A stretch of DNA of 64,000 nucleotides from Salsuginibacillus kocurii DSM 18087 (GCF_000377705.1 NZ_KB898623.1:464684-528683); one strand, 5' to 3'; positions 17,512-25,982 are shown, counted from the first letter of the stretch. Numbers and translations are program-made. Notes: generated by a model from the sequence alone, not told the origin.

Positions 17512-18309
17512 TTATTGTTTTGGCTTTTTTCTTGCCATTATAAATATAGGACGTAACTGCTTGGCTTCATACACCATAGGCATAGCTGTAATTGGAACTT
17601 GACCATTACTGAAAAAACGAAAAGCCAATTGCCCTAACACATCATACCCTTGTTCATTGCGTATATCTGCAAACACTAAAACGTCCTGATGGGGGATAGC
17701 GAGTGCAAGTTCTCCCTCTGCTTTAGCGGCCATTTCTTCTAACAGCGTGTCATTCAAAATTCTGCTTGCATCATATCCGTCGTTTGTATTAACAAAATAA
17801 AATAGGTTACCAGCCACTTCATCTTGAGTCATTGTTGTAGTAAGAGCCCTTACATTAAATTTGGCAGTTTCTTTTATATTCTCTACCTCTACATTTTCAG
17901 CTCGCAGCATTCCTTCATCCAGAAGCGTGTAAGACTCGCCCAAGTCAAATGCATAATATATGCGGGTTTCTGCTGTGTGCTCTTCTGTAATCAACGGTTC
18001 TTTACTCTCTGCTTCAGTCGGAAAAGAAGCAGCTCTCACCACTGGATAAATCAAGTGTTCATTGCCTTTAATAGGTGTTCTTTTGTCCATGGCGGCAAAT
18101 GTCCCATCTATATGCTTCACATATTCTTGCAGGGCTTTTTCACCTTCACGTTCATATTTTGCTTTTAGCTGTGATAAATCAATCGTTACCCCTTGGTGGT
18201 CATGCGTACGCTCTACCCGCAGCGAGGAATTATCTTTATCAAATTGAAAGGTACGCTCAGGTGAACGCAGCCTTTTCTCCATTTCATTTCGCAACTGATT
18301 CACTTCCAT
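17512..18309 (-). CDS. ytpQ: YtpQ, DUF1444/UPF0354 protein
   Basis: The 265-aa product matches the UPF0354 family (YtpQ, 270 aa in B. subtilis). Recognisable parts are the N-terminal MEKRLRSPERTFQFDKD, the central LIYPVVRAASFP, and the C-terminal DVLVFADIRNEQGYDVLG and FFSNGQVPITAMPMVYE. No membrane segment, signal peptide or catalytic motif is evident. It lies upstream of ytpR with a 180-bp gap that contains no gene. In B. subtilis the thioredoxin-like ytpP is the upstream neighbour; here that place is taken by a PTS_EIIC_2 gene. The function of the family is not known. Confidence 0.88.
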   Translation of the reverse strand: MEVNQLRNEMEKRLRSPERTFQFDKDNSSLRVERTHDHQGVTIDLSQLKAKYEREGEKALQEYVKHIDGTFAAMDKRTPIKGNEHLIYPVVRAASFPTEAESKEPLITEEHTAETRIYYAFDLGESYTLLDEGMLRAENVEVENIKETAKFNVRALTTTMTQDEVAGNLFYFVNTNDGYDASRILNDTLLEEMAAKAEGELALAIPHQDVLVFADIRNEQGYDVLGQLAFRFFSNGQVPITAMPMVYEAKQLRPIFIMARKKPKQ

Positions 18310-18377
18310 CAGGATGTCCCTCCTTCACGCTAGTTATTTTAACATGTAATCAGGGACGAGAGCGAGAATCCAAGCGC

Positions 18378-19409
18378 CTACCCCTGTTCAATTTTCATAT
18401 CACCGGGCTTGATCCAGCCTTTCTTTTTAAACCAGGAACTACAAGCTAAACTTATCAAAGCTGGGCCGAGAAATTGTAGTATGATAACGAGTAAAAGGAC
18501 GCTGGTGGAAAAGCCCATGACAGAAAAGGTCATAATTTGCCCGACTAACCCGCTGCTTCCCATCCCAGCACCGGCTGCATTATTTTCCATTTGAAACCAG
18601 GCAGTGGCAAAAGGGCCGACCAGTGCACCTGCAATCGTAGGAGGCAGAATGATGATTGGTTTGTTGATCACATTTCCAATCTGAAGCATCGACGTTCCTA
18701 CTCCTAGTGCAGCGAGACCTGAAATACCGTTATCTCTATAACTACTCACGGCAAACCCTACCATTTGCGCGGTACATCCAATCGTTGCTGCGCCTGCAGC
18801 TAACCCTTCCAAGTTAAGCATAATAGCAATAGCTGCACTAGAAATGGGAGCTGTTAGAGCAACTCCCATTAATATTGCGACGAGTGCTCCCATAATTATA
18901 GGCTGTTGTTCTGTGGCAAAGATTACTACTTGCCCAAATCCTTGTAAAAATTGATCAAGAGCAGGTCCTACAAAAACAGCTACCGTAAATCCGCTCACAA
19001 TCGTAACAAAAGGCGTTACTAAAATATCGACCTTGGTCTCTTTGGATACCAGCTTCCCTAGTTCTACGGCCACTAAAGCAGACACAAAGGCACCTGCAGG
19101 ACCACCGCCTTCACCGTCAGCTAACGCACCTTCTGCTCCGGCAGCTCCGCAGACAATAGCAGCAAATATAACAAGCGGCGGTGCTTTTAAACCATACGCC
19201 ACAGCCGCACCTATAGCAGGGCCCATCAGACTCATGGCCAAAGCTCCCATATCCTCAAGATAAGCAGAGCCGAGCTGAGTACCAATCGTTTCAATAATTA
19301 GACCAATAATTAAAGAAGAAAACAAACCTAATGCCATATAACTAAGGGCAGTGATAAAATATGTATGAAAGGACAACTCAATCTCTTTTTTAGCAAGAAA
19401 TGCTCTCAT
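18378..19409 (-). CDS. PTS_EIIC_2-family polytopic membrane protein
   Basis: The 343-aa protein has about eight to ten hydrophobic helices, many rich in Gly and Ala (GALAMSLMGPAIGAAVAYGL, VIFAAIVCGAAGAEGALADG). It carries the NKPIIILPPTIAGALVGP segment typical of the PF13303 PTS EIIC-like family. No EIIA or EIIB domain is fused and none is encoded next to it. The phosphorylation partner is therefore unknown and the protein may be a non-PTS transporter. GGGGGAG precedes the ATG by 9 bases. It lies 68 bp upstream of ytpQ on the same strand and may be co-transcribed. The substrate cannot be read from the sequence. Confidence 0.75.
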   Translation of the reverse strand: MRAFLAKKEIELSFHTYFITALSYMALGLFSSLIIGLIIETIGTQLGSAYLEDMGALAMSLMGPAIGAAVAYGLKAPPLVIFAAIVCGAAGAEGALADGEGGGPAGAFVSALVAVELGKLVSKETKVDILVTPFVTIVSGFTVAVFVGPALDQFLQGFGQVVIFATEQQPIIMGALVAILMGVALTAPISSAAIAIMLNLEGLAAGAATIGCTAQMVGFAVSSYRDNGISGLAALGVGTSMLQIGNVINKPIIILPPTIAGALVGPFATAWFQMENNAAGAGMGSSGLVGQIMTFSVMGFSTSVLLLVIILQFLGPALISLACSSWFKKKGWIKPGDMKIEQG

Positions 19410-19504
19410 TTTTGCTTTCTCCCCCCCTTTAATCCCCCTATTCGTTAGAGGAATCAGGTAATTCTTGTCGAAAATAAGGGTATCAGCCGGTTGTTAAACA
19501 CTCC

Positions 19505-19532
19505 TAGACAGATGGTGTACATTTAGTATAAA
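19505..19532 (+). promoter_or_regulatory. SigA-type promoter of ytoQ
   Basis: TAGACA (19505-19510) and TATAAA (19527-19532) are separated by 16 bp and lie immediately before the AAGGAGG ribosome binding site of ytoQ. Confidence 0.6.
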
Positions 19533-19547
19533 CAAGGAGGTCTTTAA

Positions 19548-19994
19548 ATGAAACTACATGTTTATTTAGCAGGTCAAATTCATGATGATTGGAGAAAAAG
19601 CTTGCGTGCTAAAGCTGAAGAAATGAAGCTTCCACTTACTTTTTCAGGACCAATGGAAAACCATGACCGTTCTGACAACATAGGAGAAGAAATCCTTGGT
19701 CAACAACCAACTTCCATTGCCAAAGACGAAGCTGCTTCGAGCATTAATAATTTACGCACCCATATTTTAATGCAGAAAGCGGATGTTGTAATTGCTTTAT
19801 TCGGAGAATCATACAAGCAGTGGAATACGGCTATGGATGCGGCAAGTGCCGTAGCATTAGGCAAACCATTAATCTTAATTCGACCTGAATCTCTTCATCA
19901 TCCGGCAAAAGAATTAGCAAATAAAGCTCAAGTCGTAGTGGAAACAGAAGAACAAGCTTTACAGGCTTTAGCTTATGTATTTGATACAGAATAA
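19548..19994 (+). CDS. ytoQ: YtoQ-family protein
   Basis: The 148-aa product matches the YtoQ family, which has a nucleoside 2-deoxyribosyltransferase-like fold. Typical parts are LHVYLAGQIHDDWR at the N-terminus, FSGPMENHDRSDNIG, and ADVVIALFGESYKQWNTAMD in the C-terminal half. These are the positions where deoxyribosyltransferases hold their substrate, but activity has not been shown for this family as far as I know. AAGGAGG lies 8 bases before the ATG. It is monocistronic, with its own promoter and a downstream terminator. Confidence 0.88.
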   Translation: MKLHVYLAGQIHDDWRKSLRAKAEEMKLPLTFSGPMENHDRSDNIGEEILGQQPTSIAKDEAASSINNLRTHILMQKADVVIALFGESYKQWNTAMDAASAVALGKPLILIRPESLHHPAKELANKAQVVVETEEQALQALAYVFDTE

Positions 19995-20063
19995 AAAGCC
20001 TTCTTCATCAATTATGCTTTTCTCGCTCAAGTGAACTTACTTTTCTTTCCCGGAGAAACACAT

Positions 20064-20102
20064 AAAAGCCCCGATCCGAAAAAAAGTTGGAGCGGGGCTT
20101 TT
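20064..20102 (+). terminator. Terminator of ytoQ
   Basis: A 10-bp stem (20064-20073 with 20093-20102) ends in TTTT. The loop is long (19 bases) and contains a run of seven A. Confidence 0.75.
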
Positions 20103-20157
20103 ATAATGTACCTTTTTTAAATTGGCTCTATTAAAGGCGAATGTTTATTGTTAAGAA

Positions 20158-20281
20158 TGATGTTGATTGTAGATAAAAGAGCGAGTCGCCTTTGGGAAAG
20201 CATTAGCTGAACCTCGCAGGGTGTTTTCCCGAGGAAGCTAAAGCAATGTACGGGGCAAGCGAGCGTCTAACAGCAACATTT
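20158..20281. repeat. Degenerate copy of a MITE-like palindromic element
   Basis: Imperfect terminal inverted repeats (about 20158-20173 and 20264-20281) flank a core with CCTCGCAGGGTG and CGAGGAAGC. That core resembles the GACCCCGCAGG / GAGGAGGCT core seen in other copies in this window near 44.5 and 52.1 kb. It lies just after the ytoP stop. Confidence 0.5.
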
Positions 20282-20295
20282 AACAAAGCCTTAAA

Positions 20296-21372
20296 TTAGA
20301 CATTGCTGTGGATGGACTGCAAGGTCGACTGGTCCACGCCTTTTACCAATTTGGTAATCAGTTCTTTTGCAGCTGCATAGTCATCGACATGGACAATGGA
20401 AGCTGAAGTGTGAATGTAACGCGAGCAGATTCCAACAACAGCAGAAGGAATGCCATCGTTCGAAGTATGTACACGCCCGGCATCGGTTCCTCCTTGAGAA
20501 ATAAAGAACTGATAGTCAATGTCATTGGATTGTGCAGTATCAAGTACATAATCACGCATGCCTCGGTGTGTAATCATCGTCCGGTCATAAATCCTTAGCA
20601 GAGCTCCTTTGCCTAACTTTCCAAATGCATCTTTCCCACCTGTTGCATCATTAGCTGGCGAGGCATCTAAAGCAAAGAAAATATCCGGTTTAATCATTTG
20701 AGCTGCCACTGCTGCTCCCCGAAGGCCTACTTCTTCTTGGACAGTAGCGCCTGAATAAAGGGTATTTGGAAGTTTCTCCTTACTCACTTCTTTTAAAAGT
20801 TCTGCTGCTAGCCCGACCCCATAACGATTGTCCCAAGACTTTGCCAGGATTTTTTTGTTATTTGCCATTGGCGTAAACGGACAAACCGGCACAATTTGCT
20901 GACCAGGTTTAATGCCAATGTTTTTCTCAGCATCTTCTTTGTTGTCCGCTCCTACATCAATGTACATATTTTTAATTTCCATTGGCTTTTTACGCTTCTG
21001 TTCATCCAATAAATGAGGAGGCGTCGAGCCAATAACGCCAATGACAGGACCATTGTCAGTCATGACCTCAACCCGCTGAGCAAGTAGCACTTGACTCCAC
21101 CAGCCACCCAACGTTTGAAAACGAATTAAGCCTTTATCGTTTACTGATTTCACCATAAAACCGACTTCATCCATATGACCAGCAACCATAACTTTTGGAC
21201 TGCCTTCATCTCCATGCCTAACGCCAAATAGGCCACCTAAACGATCCTGAAGAATCTCATCAGAGTAAGGTTCGATTAAGGAGCGAAAGTAACTGCGTAC
21301 TTCATGTTCAAAGCCAGGAGCGCCCTGGATTTCTGTCAATGTTTGAAACATTTGCTTCGTAACTTCGTTCAT
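20296..21372 (-). CDS. ytoP: YtoP, M42-family glutamyl aminopeptidase
   Basis: This is a cobalt- or zinc-dependent aminopeptidase of family M42. Metal ligands and catalytic residues are seen in [13 protein letters not shown] (His, Asp), [16 protein letters not shown] (bridging Asp), [18 protein letters not shown] (general base Glu-Glu) and the late ligand His in [23 protein letters not shown] (split here across the same segment). The 358 aa equals the family length (357 in B. subtilis). It probably acts on cytoplasmic peptides; large tetrahedral oligomers are typical of the family. The gene is transcribed away from ytzB and is monocistronic. Confidence 0.93.
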   Translation of the reverse strand: MNEVTKQMFQTLTEIQGAPGFEHEVRSYFRSLIEPYSDEILQDRLGGLFGVRHGDEGSPKVMVAGHMDEVGFMVKSVNDKGLIRFQTLGGWWSQVLLAQRVEVMTDNGPVIGVIGSTPPHLLDEQKRKKPMEIKNMYIDVGADNKEDAEKNIGIKPGQQIVPVCPFTPMANNKKILAKSWDNRYGVGLAAELLKEVSKEKLPNTLYSGATVQEEVGLRGAAVAAQMIKPDIFFALDASPANDATGGKDAFGKLGKGALLRIYDRTMITHRGMRDYVLDTAQSNDIDYQFFISQGGTDAGRVHTSNDGIPSAVVGICSRYIHTSASIVHVDDYAAAKELITKLVKGVDQSTLQSIHSNV

Positions 21373-21472
21373 TGTCTAACTCCTTTCGTGTTCCAAAAGA
21401 ATGACTCTTTATAATTGTAGCGAACCTTACCTTTATTTTCTATGCTTTATTCTGAAAAGTCCATCCGTTTTC

Positions 21473-21501
21473 TTGCATGGATTCTAAATACCCCGCATAA
21501 T
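21473..21501 (+). promoter_or_regulatory. SigA-type promoter of ytzB
   Basis: TTGCAT (21473-21478) and CATAAT (21496-21501) are separated by 17 bp and lie 46 bp upstream of the ytzB start. Confidence 0.55.
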
Positions 21502-21547
21502 AGAAGAGAATAACCTACTCTGAAACTTTTAGAAAGGATGGACATGG

Positions 21548-21853
21548 ATGAAGATTAGAGATCTACTGATCGGTGTTGGACTAGGATTTGCAGCGGGTTA
21601 TGCAGTAAAAGAAGCATGTGCTCACAAAACAGTTTCTCCTGAAAAAGCTTTAAAATACGTAAAAGAAAATGTTAAAGATTCAATTCCAGTTAATGGTTCC
21701 TGGATTCATATGACGCCAGAGAACTATGAAAAAGACGAATTAGAGTACACTGTCTATAAAGGCGGAATCTCAAGCACACAAGCAGGGGAAACAAAGCAGC
21801 TGGATTTTGTGGTCGATGCCAAAACAGGCACCATCCTTGAACTTTCCTCATAA
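21548..21853 (+). CDS. ytzB: YtzB, PepSY-domain small protein
   Basis: The 101-aa product starts with a short hydrophobic glycine-rich helix (LLIGVGLGFAAGYAV) that may act as a membrane anchor. The PepSY pattern follows: SPEKALKYVKENV, a central beta segment and the closing LDFVVDAKTGTILEL. PepSY proteins are often secreted or membrane-attached peptidase regulators. The length and position next to ytoP agree with B. subtilis YtzB. AAAGGATGG precedes the ATG. The stop codon TAA lies exactly at the left end of a dispersed repeat (see 21851-21972). Confidence 0.82.
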   Translation: MKIRDLLIGVGLGFAAGYAVKEACAHKTVSPEKALKYVKENVKDSIPVNGSWIHMTPENYEKDELEYTVYKGGISSTQAGETKQLDFVVDAKTGTILELSS

Positions 21854-21972
21854 ATAGAAAAGCGGAGGGCGCCTGATCATTGGCGAAGGGCCCTTCTTCA
21901 CCGCCGAGGAGGCTGTCGCCGCCGCAGGGCGGGGAAAAGGGATCACAAGCCAATGGCGCCCGAAGCTGGACA
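21851..21972 (+). repeat. Dispersed stop-codon-abutting repeat, family 1, copy 1
   Basis: The element begins TAAATAGAAAAGCGGAGG, with TAA being the ytzB stop, and ends GAAGCTGGACA. Its middle shares long stretches with 32206-32321 (for example CCTTCTTCACC, GAGGAGG, CGCCGCAG and GGGGAAAAGGGATC). Outer arms pair imperfectly (GGGCGCC near the left, GGCGCCC near the right). Related elements starting AGAAAAGCGG and ending GCTGGACA are common in Bacillaceae genomes. Confidence 0.8.
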
Positions 21973-22034
21973 ACGAAAAGCGGAGGGCGGCAGATTTGCT
22001 ACGGTAATGAACTCATGACCGATAGCAGCTAGAA
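21973..22034 (+). repeat. Truncated second unit of the family 1 repeat
   Basis: GAAAAGCGGAGGGCGGC restarts directly after the first unit, with a possible end at GCAGCTAG near 22030. The conserved middle is missing, so this looks like a truncated or diverged tandem copy. Confidence 0.5.
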
Positions 22035-22101
22035 TAGCCTAATACTTCTGCGCACCTGGTTGAAATATCCGTCAATAAGTTTAAGCTTTCCAAACTTCAC
22101 T

Positions 22102-22139
22102 AAAAAAACGGGCCTCCCCCCTGGAGTGCCCGTTTTTTG
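22102..22139 (-). terminator. Terminator of the fru operon
   Basis: An 11-bp stem (22103-22113 with 22128-22138) includes a six-base A/T run at its base on each side, so it can act on both strands. It lies 40 bp after the fruA stop. Confidence 0.9.
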
Positions 22140-22178
22140 TAGCTTTGCTAAAGTCCCTTTACAATTTTCAATCTCATT

Positions 22179-24065
22179 TTATTTAGCTAATGGCTTCTTC
22201 CATAAGCCAAGCATGAGAGCTGTAACAATAGCACCAGTAATAATTGCTATCATATATAAGCCCCATTCCATCCAGCCGCCTTCAACAGCAAAGGAAACAA
22301 ATAAACCACCGTGTGCAGCTTCAAGGCCGATGTTAAAGAACATCGACATTCCACCTGCTATCGTTGAGCCAATGACAAGCGATGGAATGACCCGGCCTGG
22401 GTCTGCTGCTGCAAATGGAATCGCACCTTCAGTAATAAAGGAAGCGCCTAATATATAGTTAGTTTTTCCGGCATCTCGTTCTTCTTCGTTAAACTTATTT
22501 CTAAAGAAAGTTGTGGCTAACGCAATACCTAACGGTGGTACCATTCCACCAGCCATAACCGCAGCGTGCGGCCCAAAGTTTCCGGCGTCAATCATAGCTA
22601 AACCGAAAGCAAAAGCCGTTTTGTTAATTGGACCGCCCATATCGATCGCCATCATGCCGCCCAGAATAAGTCCAAGAATTGCTGCATTCACGCCTGTCAT
22701 ATTACCAAGCCATGTTTCTAGAAACGCCATAAATTCTGCCACAGGTGTAATAATGACAAATTCCATTAAAAGACCGACAATTGCTATACTAAGCACAGGA
22801 TAAATCAAGATCGTTTTGATACCGTCAAATGTTTTCGGCAAGCCACTGAACACGCGTTTAAAGCCAAGGACGACATAACCCGCTAAGAAACCAACAATCA
22901 ATCCACCAAGAAAGCCAGCATCACCCGTATGGGCCATGAAACCGCCGATCATTCCCGGCGCGAAACCTGGACGATCCGCAATGCTCATTGCGATGAAACC
23001 AGCAAGGACGGCTACCATCAATCCAAAGGCATGATCTCCGCCAATTGAATCAAGTGCTGCCGCAAGTGGGTTATCTAGATCAATATCAATCATAAAAGAA
23101 ATTGCGAGTAAGATTCCGCCACCTACAACGAAAGGCAGCATGTTGGATACACCATTCATAAGGTGTTTATAAAATCCACCTACTCCCCCGCCAGAGCCTG
23201 AGGCTGAACTGGTGTCAGCATTCTCGCCTCCGCCTTCATAGATTGGCGCCTCACCGTCTAAGGCTGCCTGAATCAATTCCTCAGGGCGTTTCATCCCATC
23301 GGTTACACCTTTTTGTAAAACTGGCTTTCCGTGGAAAGGACCCATATCCACTTTTGTGTCGGATGCTACGATGATGGCTTCTGCTTCTTCAATGTCAGTT
23401 GCAGTTAAGCGGTTTTTTACGCCATCAGAACCGTTTGTCTGGACTTTAATATCGACATTCATTTCAGCCGCTTTTTGTTTAAGGGCGTCTGCTGCCATAT
23501 ACGTATGGGCAATCCCCGTTGGACAGCCAGTTACTGCCAGTACCTTGCGGCCAGTTGTTTCTTTTTCTTCAGGGGCAGCATCTGCTTTTGTTTCCTCTTG
23601 ATCTAGTTTTTCTTTTTCTTTTCGATCAACTAATTCTAAAATCGTACGCTTGTCTTCAGCTTGCAACAGTTGCTCGCGAAAATCTTGGTCCATTAATAAA
23701 GTAGACAAGCGGGACAACGTTTGCAAATGGTCTTGGTTTGCCCCTTCCGTCGCTGCAATCATAAAAAATAAATGAGCTGGTTCACCGTCCAGAGAGTCGT
23801 ATTCTACCCCCTGTTCTGACCGGCCAAAAGCAATAGCCGGTGTATCCACAGCAGCCGTTTTAGCATGAGGAATTGCAATGCCTTCTCCCATCCCCGTTGT
23901 GCTTTGGTCCTCTCTTGCTTGAATCGCTTCCTGAAATTTAGCTGCGTCCTTTAAATGACCTGCTTGCTCTAATTGCCCGGTAAGCTCAGCAATTACTTCT
24001 GGCTTATCCTTACTCTTTAAATCAAGAATCATGGTGTTTTCTGTTAATAACTCTGTAATCCTCAC
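22179..24065 (-). CDS. fruA: FruA, fructose-specific PTS enzyme IIABC
   Basis: FruA takes up fructose and phosphorylates it to fructose 1-phosphate. Domain order is EIIA (about 1-145, active His67 in GIAIPHAKT), EIIB (about 172-265, active Cys in AVTGCPTGIAHTYMAAD) and EIIC (about 290-628, multiple membrane helices with GGPINKTAFAFGLAMI). The 628 aa matches the three-domain FruA of B. subtilis (635). It is the last gene of fruR-fruK-fruA, 33 bp after fruK. The start at 24065 has GGGAG upstream. A linker rich in Gly and Ser before the EIIC domain (SSASGSGGGVGG) is unremarkable. Confidence 0.96.
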   Translation of the reverse strand: MRITELLTENTMILDLKSKDKPEVIAELTGQLEQAGHLKDAAKFQEAIQAREDQSTTGMGEGIAIPHAKTAAVDTPAIAFGRSEQGVEYDSLDGEPAHLFFMIAATEGANQDHLQTLSRLSTLLMDQDFREQLLQAEDKRTILELVDRKEKEKLDQEETKADAAPEEKETTGRKVLAVTGCPTGIAHTYMAADALKQKAAEMNVDIKVQTNGSDGVKNRLTATDIEEAEAIIVASDTKVDMGPFHGKPVLQKGVTDGMKRPEELIQAALDGEAPIYEGGGENADTSSASGSGGGVGGFYKHLMNGVSNMLPFVVGGGILLAISFMIDIDLDNPLAAALDSIGGDHAFGLMVAVLAGFIAMSIADRPGFAPGMIGGFMAHTGDAGFLGGLIVGFLAGYVVLGFKRVFSGLPKTFDGIKTILIYPVLSIAIVGLLMEFVIITPVAEFMAFLETWLGNMTGVNAAILGLILGGMMAIDMGGPINKTAFAFGLAMIDAGNFGPHAAVMAGGMVPPLGIALATTFFRNKFNEEERDAGKTNYILGASFITEGAIPFAAADPGRVIPSLVIGSTIAGGMSMFFNIGLEAAHGGLFVSFAVEGGWMEWGLYMIAIITGAIVTALMLGLWKKPLAK

Positions 24066-24098
24066 AACTTACACTCCCCTCTAATTTACTAGGTGTTG

Positions 24099-25022
24099 TT
24101 ACCCTATAATCATTGAATCGGTTTTTACGTTTTGTTTTAATGATTCAATTTCTTCATGTGTGCCCAGGCGCTCACTAAATGCAGTAGCACTGCCGGCTGC
24201 GATTGCAAGCTTCAAGGCTTCTGCCGGATCATTATCACTTTGTTTTGCAGCTAAAAAGCCGGCCACCATCGAATCTCCAGCACCAACTGAGTTTTTCACT
24301 GTACCTGCCGGCGGGTAGGCCCGGTATGCTTGCTCGTGATCAATTAAAAGTGCTCCTGCTCCGGCCATTGATACCAAAACGGTTGGAATACTGTAATCTT
24401 GCTGAAGTTTTTGGGCGTAATGATAGATGTCCTTTTCGTGGTTTAATTGAATGTTATAGAGTTCCCCCAACTCGTGGTGGTTTGGTTTTATGAAATGAGG
24501 CGACGCTTCAAGCGCTTTCTCAAAAGGTTCTCCACTTGTATCTAAAATCGTATGAACCTGTTTCCTATGCACTTTCGTAAGGATACTTTTGTATATATCC
24601 GTTGATAAACTTCCTGGTACGCTGCCTGAAAGTACGACAGTGTCAGCTGGGCCCAGTCCTTCTAATTTAGAAAGGAGAGCTTCTTCCTCTGCTGGTTTGA
24701 TATGGGGGGCGGGCCCATTAATTTCAGTTTCTTCATCTGCTTTTATTTTCATATTGATACGGGTGTCTGCTTCAATTTCTGTAAAATCGGTATCAATTGA
24801 ACGCTTCTGCAGTTCTTCTTGTAGATAACGACCTGTAAAACCACCTGCAAAACCGAAAGCTTTGTTTTGTAGGCCCAGCTGGTTTAAAACAGTAGAAACA
24901 TTGATTCCCTTGCCTCCTGGTGTCTTTAAATCTTCTTGGGCGCGATTAACGTGACCAGCCTGCAGTTCACTCATTTTAACCATGTAATCTATGGCAGGGT
25001 TTAATGTTACGGTGTAAATCAT
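24099..25022 (-). CDS. fruK: FruK, 1-phosphofructokinase
   Basis: FruK phosphorylates fructose 1-phosphate, the product of FruA, to fructose 1,6-bisphosphate. It is a PfkB/ribokinase-family protein of 307 aa: N-terminal IYTVTLNPAIDYMV, GGKGINVSTVLNQLG, the SGSVPGSLSTDIYK loop, and the catalytic anion hole NSVGAGDSMVAGFLA (Asp base). The start overlaps the fruR stop by 4 bp (25019-25022), which indicates translational coupling. The operon order fruR-fruK-fruA is the usual one in Bacillaceae. Confidence 0.95.
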   Translation of the reverse strand: MIYTVTLNPAIDYMVKMSELQAGHVNRAQEDLKTPGGKGINVSTVLNQLGLQNKAFGFAGGFTGRYLQEELQKRSIDTDFTEIEADTRINMKIKADEETEINGPAPHIKPAEEEALLSKLEGLGPADTVVLSGSVPGSLSTDIYKSILTKVHRKQVHTILDTSGEPFEKALEASPHFIKPNHHELGELYNIQLNHEKDIYHYAQKLQQDYSIPTVLVSMAGAGALLIDHEQAYRAYPPAGTVKNSVGAGDSMVAGFLAAKQSDNDPAEALKLAIAAGSATAFSERLGTHEEIESLKQNVKTDSMIIG

Positions 25023-25774
25023 GACTTCACTACCTTTATCTCGGTGTATTCACTGTATCGCTGTTGATGGTCTTCAGAAATATCTTCGGTTGTTACTAAT
25101 GTAGCTGCGTGCAGTGGAGCAATATGGGCAAACGCTGTCTCTCCCATTTTTGAATGATCAGCCAAGACATAATTCTTATTGCCAACTTGTAAAGCTGTTT
25201 GTTTAACAACACTTTCCTCTGGGTCAGGGGTTGTGTAGCCCGCCTCGTCATCCACAGCGTTAACCCCAAGGAAACACGCATCAAACCTATAATTTTTTAA
25301 TGTTTCTGCAGCTGCATGCCCTACTAAGGCAGAGGTTTTTTCTTTTGCTTTCCCTCCAGTTACGTACGTAGTAATACTGTGTTCTAAGAGAAGTGGAACA
25401 TGAGTAATCCCATTTGTAACCACTGTAATTTCTCTATCTTTCAAATGTGGGATCATATAGAGGATCGTCGTGCCTGCATCTAAAAAAATACAATCCTGCT
25501 GTTTAATAAGACTAGCCGCATAATGAGCAAGCTGCTGTTTTTCTTCAACGAACTGTACTTGTTTTTCAATTAAAGCTGGTTCTTCTTGACGGCGCTTTAA
25601 TAAAGCTGCTCCTCCTCGCACCCGCTTAAGCTCCCGTCTTTCTTCCATTTCTGTTAAATCACGTCTAATCGTAGACTCCGAAGAACCAGTCGTTTCAACA
25701 AGTTCATGAATCGTAGCCATTTCTTTTTCTTTTAACATTTCTCGTATTTTAGTCTGTCGTTCAACAGTTAACAT
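25019..25774 (-). CDS. fruR: FruR, DeoR-family regulator of the fructose operon
   Basis: The N-terminal DeoR helix-turn-helix is seen in ELVETTGSSESTIRRDLTEM (about 21-40). A DeoRC sugar-phosphate sensor domain follows (about 75-230), with FLDAGTTILYMIPHL, VVTNGITHVPLLLE and FLGVNAVDDEAGYTTPDPEE. The effector is expected to be fructose 1-phosphate or a later intermediate. ATG at 25774 was chosen because GAGGTGG lies upstream and the 251-aa product equals B. subtilis FruR; the ORF is open to 25837 but that extension would read into the promoter. Its own upstream region holds a promoter and a striking array of hexamers that it probably binds. Confidence 0.93.
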   Translation of the reverse strand: MLTVERQTKIREMLKEKEMATIHELVETTGSSESTIRRDLTEMEERRELKRVRGGAALLKRRQEEPALIEKQVQFVEEKQQLAHYAASLIKQQDCIFLDAGTTILYMIPHLKDREITVVTNGITHVPLLLEHSITTYVTGGKAKEKTSALVGHAAAETLKNYRFDACFLGVNAVDDEAGYTTPDPEESVVKQTALQVGNKNYVLADHSKMGETAFAHIAPLHAATLVTTEDISEDHQQRYSEYTEIKVVKS

Positions 25775-25808
25775 GATGTCCACCTCATTTATGAACCGCT
25801 TACACTGT

Positions 25809-25837
25809 ATTTTAAACGATACAACCATCAATTTCAA
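25809..25837 (-). promoter_or_regulatory. SigA-type promoter of fruR-fruK-fruA
   Basis: On the - strand TTGAAA (25832-25837) and TAAAAT (25809-25814) are separated by 17 bp, 35 bp upstream of the fruR start. Two hexamers of the operator array fall on or just inside the -35 element. Confidence 0.7.
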
Positions 25838-25900
25838 TCATTTTCGATCATAAACAATCAATATTTTTTAACATCAATCAAAAACAATCATTTTCAACCA
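25825..25900 (-). promoter_or_regulatory. Phased operator array, probably for FruR
   Basis: Seven hexamers close to CAATCA (+ strand; TGATTG on the fruR strand) end at 25830, 25840, 25850, 25860, 25880, 25890 and 25900, that is in exact 10-bp steps with one step (25870) unoccupied. Four are perfect CAATCA; the others are CCATCA, CGATCA and CAACCA. The array covers the -35 element and about 60 bp upstream of it. DeoR-family proteins often bind direct repeats of about this length and spacing, so FruR is the likely ligand. A weak cre-like half (TGTAAGCGG) lies near 25795 to 25803. Confidence 0.72.
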
Positions 25901-25955
25901 TCTTCTTTTCTACAAAAACGATTATGTATGATGTGATCACACGTTAGCCAAACAA

Positions 25956-25982
25956 AAAAACTCGCTCTAAAAGCGAGTTTTT
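25956..25982. terminator. Terminator of ytnP (bidirectional shape)
   Basis: An 11-bp stem including A and T runs (25956-25966 with 25972-25982) has a 5-base loop and a strong T run on the - strand. It lies 23 bp after the ytnP stop. Confidence 0.9.

Noticed and set aside
17349-17602. Two overlapping + strand ORFs in the gap between ytpR and ytpQ.
   Set aside because: They have no ribosome binding site, run into the antisense of ytpQ and show no protein-like composition.
25790-25803. A cre site for CcpA between the fruR promoter and start.
   Set aside because: TGTAAGCGG matches one half of the cre consensus but the second half has two mismatches; not enough to call.
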